Source: Macrotrachela quadricornifera (Eukaryota; Rotifera; Eurotatoria; Philodinida; Philodinidae). From it: 64,000 bases of DNA. The translations under genes were made by a program, and so were the position numbers. Where the stretch lies: contig JAJEKB010021087.1 of assembly GCA_022393335.1 (NCBI GenBank), forward strand, positions 843,792-907,791, in the 5' to 3' direction. Below are positions 56,742-64,000 of this stretch, one piece after another; the first letter of the stretch is position 1, and each line of letters opens with the position of its first letter. The notes below the pieces were generated by a model. It ran no database searches. It saw only the letters and a list, made by a program, of their open reading frames with translations, and was not told the DNA's origin.

Positions 56742-59700
56742 TAGAGCCCTGCAGTTCCAAAAAAATTGGAACCGAAAACCGAACCGGATCCGAAATTTTT
56801 CAATTTCTCAGATCCGGAATCGGAACCGGAACCGTGAAATAAAAGCGGATGGAACCGGAACCGGAACCGTTGGAACCGAAAATTTTTTTCATGACAACTA
56901 GAGTCATTAGTTTTTTGTTGTTCTTGGATAACGTTTGAACAAAAAACTTTTCCTCTTTTTACGGTATAGAATGCTTATTGTCAGCGTACAGATAGTAACA
57001 AATAACTCACAATAAAATCACGCATAGTGGACACCTCTTTGCAGTGGCCACTTTCACGGTGCCTCTTGCATTGATAACGCCTGTATAGTGGACGCTAACT
57101 ATGAATTCAAAGAGAGTGACGCAATGACTATTATCGGTCATGCAATATAATGACTGTTCTTTATTAATCGGACGGTGAATTGAAAAAAAATGCGTCTTAC
57201 TTGTAGAAAAAGAACACGTCCGTCATATTGAATAGAGTAGACGGGTATATATATAACTGCATTGTAACATTTGTGCGATTTTGTTATTATCATCAAGACA
57301 GAGAGCATTATATTCGAATTGACGAAGTTGGAGTCTGAAGAGTATCCGCTATAGAGAGATTTTACCGTAAGTGCATACACTTGTAGAAAGACTCAACAAC
57401 AATTTATTATTTTTGTAATTTATTTTTTTAGATTTTGTGTGGAAATATTGTTGGTGTGTGGGAAAGTTAGTTTTAATAGAATGGATGATTCTTCATTAAC
57501 GAAAGAAAAAATTATACAGTTGATTAAAAATTATGATACAAGTTTAACATTTGTAAAACCAAAAACATCATCATCTCCAGTTTGGTCATCTTTCAGTTAT
57601 ATTCATGTTAATAGTCGAAAACATGATTTTGTTTGTTGTGATAAATGTAAAGATGTTCTACATCACAAATCAGCTGATGGTACAAGTAATATGATCAAAC
57701 ACCTCAAATCATGTGACACAGCGAACAAAAATATCACAAATGCTTCTATTAGTATTAAAGAATATCTTCGACCTAAAACTTCTCAAACTATTCCAAGAAT
57801 GTTCAAAGAAAAAATTACAGATGCAATTGTTGAATTTGTGGCTTTAGATAATCGTGCATTTGAACTTGTATCTGGTAATGGGTTTATTAGTTTAGCTCAA
57901 ACAATATTCAATGTTGGTCAGGATTTATCTAAAATATCAAATGTTAATGTTTTGGATTTAATGCCGACTCCAACAACTGTAAGTAAATATTGTATAAAAA
58001 ACCTATAAAAGAAACAGACGGAAAACTTCTTGGTTTGTAAAAGAAAACCGTTATATTTCCTTTATTTACTACTAGGTCAGTCGCAATATCGACCGATTGT
58101 ACAACTACAGAAAGGCTCAACTGAAAAAATTATGTGAAAATATTAAATCTTATACCATTGTTGTAGATTTCTGGACTGACTCACACACTGGTAAGTATAT
58201 ACTTTCTAGTATAGCTTTTTATGTATTATAAGAAAGCGCCATTCTCGCAACAATGGATTTAGTATTATTATTAACACTACTTATTTATTTTTCAGGGGTG
58301 AGTTTTTGTGGTATTGCTCTTTTTCATTTGAACGATGAATTAAAATTATATGTCTTTGTTTTGGGTTGTTTCCCATATGATCGTGATAATCAAACGGCAA
58401 ATCAAGTTCGACAATTTGTGGATTCTAAATTATTGGAATTCAATTTATCTCTGGATAATAGTAAATTTGTAGTATCTGATAACGAGAACAAAATGAAATC
58501 AACTTTCAAGGACTCTTGTATTAGAATTGGATGCTCAATCCATTATATTAATAAACAACTGGAACATTGTTTTACCACAGATGTTGTTGATAAAGTTCCG
58601 GTAAAATGCGAAATTGTTCAACAAATGTTCGTTCATGTACGAAAAATTGTATCCCATACCAGAAGAACACACAAGCAATCAAAATTATCTCGTAAACTTC
58701 AATCATATTCTGATACCCGGTTCAATGGTGCTTTTCTTACAATGAATGTATTTTTATTGGTGTTCGACGAATTACCTGGTGTTTTAGATCGAGCTCTTAT
58801 GAATGATTATGAGTTAATAGACAAAGATTTACTTTCATACATTTGCTTCTTCCTTAAACCATTTGATGAAGTACTTGAACAATTTAGTTCTGATACAAAA
58901 CCAACAATATATAAAGTTTTACCGTTTAAACAATATTTATTAAACCAGTGCAAAATTCATCTAGATGATCATAACGGAATCCAACAAGTTAAAACATTTC
59001 TAGGTATGATTTTAATTGCAAAAATTCCAACATCCTCTAAACCGTTTGCATAACTAGGAACATCTAGTAAAACCAGAGGCCATTTCAGTGTATGGTAAAA
59101 GAAAAAATAGAGTTGATGCTAATTACGAAATGATCTTATATCATAGAAATGTGTAAGAGTCATTCGAGTATATCTCGTAATAAGACATTATGATCTCATT
59201 GCGAAAGATATGATTTTTCTATTTAGAAAAACGTATTCAAAATATTTGGATATTGCATGATGTGCATTACATCACCACATTATTACATCCTTCATTTAAA
59301 AATTTTGACAAATGTCCCGATTTTCATGCAAAAGCTATTGAATTAACAAAAAACGAACTGCTGAAGCGTCAACCATCATCATCTATCATCTCCTTAATAG
59401 ATAATAAATCACTTGTTCGTACAGCTGAGCTCGATGCTCAAACAACATCTCCAAAAACTCTTCTTTCACAATGTTTTGATGCACCAAAAAGCGACTTGAA
59501 ATTGTCAACAATGCCTTATGACGAATTAGAAGAATACATGGCATTAAATGTTCGCTTAAGTGAAAATGATGATATTTTATTATTTTGGTTAAACCATAAA
59601 ATGAAATTTCCCACATTATTTGATATTGTTCAAGAATTTTATGCTATACCTGCATCAAATACAACTGTTGAACGACTTTTTTCGTCATCAAAAATTACAA

Positions 59701-60309
59701 TTACAGATAAGCGTACAAGTCTTGGTGCAGAGAAAGTGAACAAGATATTATTTTTACAGAAGAATCTGAATTTATTAAAACAAATTGGTAAACAATCAGT
59801 TAACGAAGCTGATGTAACTACAACGAAACGAAAGATGGTTCTTCAGCCATCCTGCACGACCTCACATGATAATCAAGAACAATTTATAATTACAACAGTA
59901 ACGAAGAAATTTAAGATGAATGAAAAAGATGACATTGTTTTTTGCGAAGATGATGAAGAAAATGAAGTAGAGCTTTTTTAGAACTTATTTATACGGTAAT
60001 GATTGTATATGAATATTTTTCTTATTATATGGATTTTCTCACGTGTTTTTCTTTTTGTTGTATCTTATGAATGAACTACTTTTCAATAAATTAATGAGCA
60101 TAAATAATGAAAAAATCTAGAAATTTCTGAAAGCCTAATACGAATTATTGTGTAATATATTACCAGATCAACGGTTCTCAACGGTTTCCATCATATCTTC
60201 TAGGATCCGAATGTGGAACCGTTTTTTTTCAACTTCGTTAACTGGAACCGGAATCGGATCCGCGGTTCCGGTTCGGATCTCGGATAGTACCTGGAACCGC
60301 TGGGCTCTA
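56742..60309 (+). mobile_element. Complete hAT transposon, TSD GTCGCCAC, apparently autonomous
   Basis: Left end TAGAGCCCTGCAGTTCCA and right end TGGAACCGCTGGGCTCTA are inverses with two mismatches, flanked by exact 8-bp GTCGCCAC (56734-56741 and 60310-60317). Subterminal regions carry dense GGAACCGG/CCGGTTCC and GGATCCGA motifs (56755-56885 and 60165-60300). The element is 3,568 bp and encodes one transposase with no visible lesion. It sits in the right arm of a foldback MITE, so it arrived after that element. Confidence 0.95.
57481..59981 (+). CDS. hAT-family transposase, apparently intact (four exons)
   Basis: ATG 57481; exons 57481-57978, 58076-58190, 58296-59003 and 59227-59981 join with GT-AG introns (phases 0, 1, 1) into a 691-residue protein without stops. 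In order: BED-type zinc finger (~residues 35-80: V-W-S-S-F, C-C-D-K-C, H-L-K-S-C), N-terminal helical region, RNase H-like core starting with V-V-D-F-W-T-D, V-S-D-N-E-N-K carrying the second Asp, C-S-I-H-Y-I-N-K, D-T-R-F-N, an insertion domain, and the C-terminal dimerisation region A-I-P-A-S-N-T-T-V-E-R-L-F-S. It would cut and paste elements by binding the element ends. A 5'UTR intron may end at the AG near 57432. Exon 4's tail has a basic cluster (T-T-K-R-K), a possible nuclear signal. The family is certain; activity is inferred. Confidence 0.9.
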
Positions 60310-60671
60310 GTCGCCACACATGCGAACAAAATAGATCTTATCGAAATTTTATTATTATTCGATTAGTTGAAGTATAATCAAATAGTATAAAAAAATAGAG
60401 CATTCTTTCCTCTATCACACTATATAGAAAGAAAGTTTCTTAAAGTTTACTATTCGGCTAAGTAATAGTAGGCCACGAACTTCTGGTACACCCTAAGTAA
60501 CTTAGAAAATTCTTCTTCATTTCTAGGTTCGCCAATTTGAATAATAATAGTAGTAATCAAAGTATGAGTTGTACCAAAATCTAGTGATTTGGCTAGAAAA
60601 ATATAAAAAAGTGGTACAGTTGACGATAAAGTTAGAAAAGAGAAGATATCGTAGATATAAAGAAAAAACCT

Positions 60672-60945
60672 TACATTTTAATTGATCGGATAAAATTTTT
60701 ATTTTACCAAATAGACGATCCAAAATGAAATTAGTGACGATGAATAACGATCCTTTCTACGCTAATAATAAACCACGTGTATCATTCGAACTTTCTGTGT
60801 CTTCATCTTCTAATTCTTCTAAATTTTTAATTAAGACTTGATAATTTTGGCTAATAGAGTAAACAGATGTCCAACGGCTATCCTATCTTGTTTCAGCCCA
60901 TTTTTTGATTGTAGCGATGGAGCTACCAGAATTCTCTACGAAAAG
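60672..60945 (-). pseudogene. hAT-related (ZMYM1/DUF4371-like) transposase fragment
   Basis: The minus-strand frame reads W-A-E-T-R-stop-D-S-R-W-T-S-V, then D-T-R-G-L-L-L-A-stop-K-G-S-L-F-I-V and L-F-G-K-I-K-I-L-S-D-Q-L, closely like a segment of ZMYM1/DUF4371-type hAT-derived proteins. Two in-frame TAG codons, one of them at an expected Trp, and no flanking exons mark it as a relic of about 90 codons. A GT donor-like site follows the K at its 3' end. Confidence 0.55.
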
Positions 60946-62853
60946 AAAACAATTGTTTTTCGATGTTAATAAATAAGTTCGAAATATTTTTACCTAAATT
61001 TAATTGTTGTTGAACTACTTAGTTTACATAAAAACTTTATGTAAGAAATACAAAAACAAAATAAAAATATGTAGTTGTACGTGTGGAGATGAGAGAATTT
61101 TGAAAAAGAGAAAAAGGTTTGATGTTCAGGTATCGTAATTCACTTTCAATTGAACCTTCGCTAAAAAGAAACGACAGATATCAGTTTCCGTTCACAAGAT
61201 AAAAGTCTTTAAAAAAGAATTCTAAACAACAAGTACGAATGTATACGATACTAATAGTAGACGGCATTTTAAATGAAAGAAGGTCCTCTTACAACTTAAT
61301 ATGTCTTTGATAAACCCAATTATCTGAAAAATAAATCCGTGAAAAATGTATGATTGAAAACTGTTCATGTCTCAGTAGTAATATCCATATTGGAATGAAA
61401 TTTTTTTCTAACTTCAAATTTCCATAGTTATATGAAATACATAGTGAGAAATTATATTTGACTGTTAGTTCTATAAATCTCGAAATATTTCTGAAAATAA
61501 TCAATAAATCATAATTAAACGCGATAAATCGCTACGATTTATTGTTGATCTAGAGAAAAACCGTTTCTTCTTTCAAAATCGCCGATTTATTAGCGAAATA
61601 CGCTTAATCATGATGATACATCAATTCTTTTCAATATCGTCAAAATCGTCACAATTATTCACGACATGTGTTATCAGTGACAAAAAGGAGAAAAAGCTTC
61701 CAAAATAAATAATGAAATTGCTCGTGGGAAAGGCAAAAAATGCTTCTAATCAAGTTTCAGTGATAGCTTTATTTGACATTCTTTCACAATCAAGATAAAA
61801 ACAATTTTAATTCCTATATAAACTGTATGTTATGTATGCTGTATCAACTGAATAAGGCAATCTATTAAAAACACATACATCAAGAAGCCGTAATAACAAG
61901 CAATTTGCGAATAAATCACAAGAAAGTAAGAATGATTCAATCTACCCTCATCCTGAAAATTACTTTTGAGAGTGTCGTACTTTGAAAAGTATGTCGAAAA
62001 AAGACCTGAATGAGAAATAGAATCTGCTAACTCTTGAAATTTTTTTTTCTCGAATAATTAATCTCGTTCGGGTAGAGCTAATAGATTAGAAAATTTCGTT
62101 AGAGTGTACCCGCATTTTCAAAAACGCCTAAAAATCGTCGATTTATCACGAGTTTAACCGAAATTTCGACTAATCGCGATACATCGGTGACTTTTAGGCG
62201 ATCTGGGGGTATGAGTACGGTTTATATGCATAAAGCAACAACTTTCCATTAGTTGTACGAATGGATGATTAGTTTCGAACACTGGGAAGTTTTTTTTTGC
62301 TTGAAAAGTGAAGTAGGATAAAAAAATCTTCCTCATCATTTTTCGTTTAATAATATGATGAGCATTTTGATAGTTTATTGTACATAGAATTAAAAAATCT
62401 CTCCAAGCAACGCTAGAGGTGAGATCGCCTATATTATACCACGATATTGATGGAATTCCAATAGTAGATTCAACTAAATCTAACATTAAGGATCTAGCCG
62501 TTGAAATTATCCTGCTAGATCTTTCATGATTGAGATAGTCGTATTGTGCATTGAAAAGTCATCCAAAAGCGATAATTACTTCCGTTATGATATTTAACAC
62601 ATTACTTGTGAAAGTTCTGTTCATCGTAAACTTAACAAATACTGTATAAAAAATATGGTGAAAAGGTTTCTAACAGTAAGGCGATGGTCAAAAAATAATC
62701 AAAAATTTTATTGGGCCTCCCCTAAATTTACGACGTTCCACCACCTATGCTTTAAAATATATGTTTCTTTTTTTTTATATATATGAAGAGGAATCGACCG
62801 AAACCAGTTTATTCTATAAAAAACGAGTTACACGATTATTTTTCTAACTCACA
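60946..62853. other. Non-coding stretch upstream of the bacterial-type gene pair
   Basis: No gene recognised. Short palindromic motifs of the form AAATCG-N-CGATTTAT recur at 61510-61590 and 62130-62190, possibly a decayed repeat. Promoter sequence for the gene at 62854 should lie at the right end, where a TA-rich tract (62763-62786) occurs about 70-90 bp upstream of the ATG. An open frame at 62154-62486 (-) has no recognised domain. Confidence 0.4.
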
Positions 62854-63366
62854 ATGTGTAGTGCAGAGTCTATGACTAAAGATAAAATAAAGGATCGTAA
62901 TGAAATGATCAAATTGGTTACCGAATGGCGTGAACAAGGACAACGAATTATATTTACATGTGGTTGCTTTGATATGATCCATTTAGGACATATTGATCAT
63001 TTAGAAAAAGCTCGTCAATTAGGTGATAAACTCATTGTTGGTTTAAATTCTGATCGATCGGTAACTAAACTAAAAGGTGTTCAACGTCCAATTATAAACG
63101 AGTATGCACGTGCCAGACTGCTTGCTGCTCTACGATTTGTTGATATAGTTATTCTTTTCGATGAATTAACACCAATGAAATTGATTGAAGATATTCGACC
63201 AAATATTTTAGTCAAAGGTGGAGATTATACTATAGAGACTATTGTTGGAGCTGATTTTGTTCTTCGATATGGAGGAATTGTCCAAATTGTCTATTCCATT
63301 GAAGGATATTCAACAAGCTTGTTAATTGAATCTATTCGTAAAAGAACTGAAAAAATGATATCCTAA
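62854..63366 (+). CDS. ADP-heptose-synthase-type nucleotidyltransferase (RfaE2/HldE C-domain-like)
   Basis: An intronless 170-residue protein. The cytidylyltransferase-like fold is shown by T-C-G-C-F-D-M-I-H-L-G-H (residues ~36-47, the HxGH nucleotide-binding motif), G-L-N-S-D-R-S-V-T-K-L-K-G (~64-76), P-N-I-L-V-K-G-G-D-Y-T (~116-126) and E-G-Y-S-T-S (~150). K-G-G-D-Y-T with E-G-Y-S-T distinguishes the D-glycero-beta-D-manno-heptose-1-phosphate adenylyltransferase type from phosphocholine or phosphoethanolamine cytidylyltransferases. The bacterial enzyme joins ATP and heptose-1-phosphate to give ADP-heptose; here the sugar substrate is not proven. The length fits the single domain (~160), with a short N-terminal extension. 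The PfkB kinase gene follows 100 bp downstream. AATAAA at 63365-63370 overlaps the stop codon. Base composition matches its neighbours, so any transfer is old. Confidence 0.85.
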   Translation: MCSAESMTKDKIKDRNEMIKLVTEWREQGQRIIFTCGCFDMIHLGHIDHLEKARQLGDKLIVGLNSDRSVTKLKGVQRPIINEYARARLLAALRFVDIVILFDELTPMKLIEDIRPNILVKGGDYTIETIVGADFVLRYGGIVQIVYSIEGYSTSLLIESIRKRTEKMIS

Positions 63367-63445
63367 TAAATATGTACTTTGTGTGATAATATTCTGAATA
63401 ATACTAACATTACTACTAAATATTTATATAATCTAATTTAATTTT

Positions 63446-63447
63446 AG
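63446..63447 (+). promoter_or_regulatory. Possible splice acceptor 19 nt before the PfkB start
   Basis: ATTTTAG ends at 63447, 19 nt upstream of the ATG at 63467, after a T-rich tract, in a 100-bp intergenic gap with an AATAAA near its left end. This is the layout expected of a trans-spliced downstream operon gene. It could equally be the acceptor of a 5'UTR intron, or chance. Confidence 0.4.
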
Positions 63448-63466
63448 TATTTGCTAAACGTAAAAG

Positions 63467-64000
63467 ATGAACAATTTGACAGCAAAGGAAAATCGCATAG
63501 GTTTACTAGCTAGTGGTAGTATTCTGGTTGATTATATCATTATCATTGATGATTGGCCAATGGAAAGTTGTCTATCATTTGTACAACGTAATGTTCAAAT
63601 GGCAAACGGTGGTGCAGCTTATAACATTGTTAAAAATCTTCGAGCAATGAAAGTTGATTTTCCTCTCTCACTTGTTGGCTTAATTGGAAATGATAGCAAT
63701 GGTCAATGGATAATCGATGATTGTCTGAAAACAAATATTGACATTGATCAATTAGAAATAAGTAAAGATCATACACCAACATCTTGTACTTATGTTATGA
63801 GTGTGGAAAATACTAATCGTCGAACATTTTTTCATCAACAAGGAACCAATGGATTATTAAATATAAAACAGTTTGATTTTTCAAAAACAAATGCAAAATT
63901 ATTTTATCTTGGACCTTTAATGCAATTAAAACATTTAGATCAATTTGATAATAATAGTGATTATAAACGAACAAATGCATCGAAAATATTAGAAAAAGCA
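63467..64000 (+). CDS. PfkB/ribokinase-family sugar kinase (3' partial)
   Basis: ATG 63467 opens a frame that is uninterrupted to the window end (178 codons). The N-terminal ribokinase fold is visible: G-L-L-A-S-G-S-I-L-V-D-Y (residues ~13-24), the lid strand segment, the G-G-A-A-Y-N substrate-binding motif (~46-51), V-G-L-I-G-N-D-S-N-G (~66-75) and Y-V-M-S-V-E-N-T-N-R-R-T (~105-116). The C-terminal D-T-x-G-A-G-D catalytic motif lies outside the window. PfkB kinases phosphorylate sugars or nucleosides using ATP. Its place directly after a heptose-1-phosphate adenylyltransferase-like gene suggests that both act on the same sugar, as HldA and HldC do in bacteria. But the HldA-specific R-I-S-P-E-x-P-V-P-V segment is absent, so the substrate is open. 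No intron in this part. Confidence 0.85.
   Translation, partial: MNNLTAKENRIGLLASGSILVDYIIIIDDWPMESCLSFVQRNVQMANGGAAYNIVKNLRAMKVDFPLSLVGLIGNDSNGQWIIDDCLKTNIDIDQLEISKDHTPTSCTYVMSVENTNRRTFFHQQGTNGLLNIKQFDFSKTNAKLFYLGPLMQLKHLDQFDNNSDYKRTNASKILEKA

Larger units (their letters stand above)
56035..60495. mobile_element. Tc1/mariner-type foldback MITE (~885 bp) split by a hAT element
   Basis: Ends TAGGGTGTACCAGAAGTTCG (56035) and CGAACTTCTGGTACACCCTA (60495) are perfect inverses. Arms pair through GGCCTACTATTACTTAG, CTCTATCATACTATA-type and AATAATAATAAAATTTTGATA blocks. The inner arm (56225-56360 with 56600-56741: ATAACTTTTGATAGAAAC, AAGAGGAGATRAAGATGCA) continues the same hairpin. Removing the hAT element and one target copy rejoins a continuous ~885-bp palindrome with no coding region. 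Confidence 0.88.

Noticed and set aside
62154..62486. Minus-strand 110-codon open frame
   Set aside because: No recognised domain, no start context or splice support, and low-complexity stretches.
1..64000. tRNA, rRNA and spliced-leader RNA genes
   Set aside because: I looked for cloverleaf arms and for the bdelloid spliced-leader sequence on both strands and found nothing convincing by eye; a covariance-model scan would be decisive.

Overview
The window looks like animal nuclear DNA, most probably from a bdelloid rotifer. The reasons are: very AT-rich sequence; short GT-AG introns (57 to about 110 bp); intronless or few-exon genes; kinesin-light-chain-type TPR proteins; an EGF/LDLa-ectodomain 7TM receptor family; and a dense, mixed load of DNA transposons (hAT, mariner, piggyBac, long-TIR DDE, many foldback MITEs) with a non-LTR retrotransposon. 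The species call rests on recognising these families, not on a search. No rRNA, tRNA or CRISPR was recognised.

Layout. 1-1759: 3' part of a TPR/kinesin-light-chain-like gene, with a spurious-looking scaffold gap. 3065-4302 (-): decayed serine beta-lactamase-like (CubicO/LACTB) gene. 5324-10334: a 5-kb nested palindrome (foldback element) whose right arm carries two further inverted-repeat insertions; a 321-bp MITE abuts it. 11922-12909: mariner transposase relic. 13222-15091: hAT-type non-autonomous element with an exact 8-bp target duplication, followed by a ~70-bp tandem repeat. 18604-22794: a five-exon gene, assembled here from splice sites, for a type II membrane protein. 22831-25333: hAT-like element, nested MITE and piggyBac relic. 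25697-31060: MITEs and dispersed repeats. 31061-32182: six-exon Asp-rich gene of unknown function. 32801-37526 (-): very long LDLa/EGF 7TM receptor, one frameshift and one stop from intact. 39751-43535 (-): deleted LINE inserted in a minisatellite and itself hit by a MITE. 46118-48690: transposon with ~320-bp TIRs. 49030-55548: second 7TM receptor gene, with a 3-kb hAT element inserted inside a coding exon. 56035-60495: foldback MITE split by an apparently intact hAT transposon. 62854-64000: two adjacent intronless genes of bacterial type, an ADP-heptose-synthase-like nucleotidyltransferase and a PfkB sugar kinase (cut by the window end).

How it fits together. Most of the window is accessory, transposon-built DNA. 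The host genes fall into three groups: surface or receptor proteins that share a 7TM module but carry different ectodomains; TPR scaffold proteins; and bacterial-type metabolic genes at the right edge, which look like a kinase-adenylyltransferase pair for a nucleotide-activated sugar, possibly expressed as an operon through spliced-leader trans-splicing. Many target-site duplications are still exact, so several insertions are recent, and their order can be read from the nesting.
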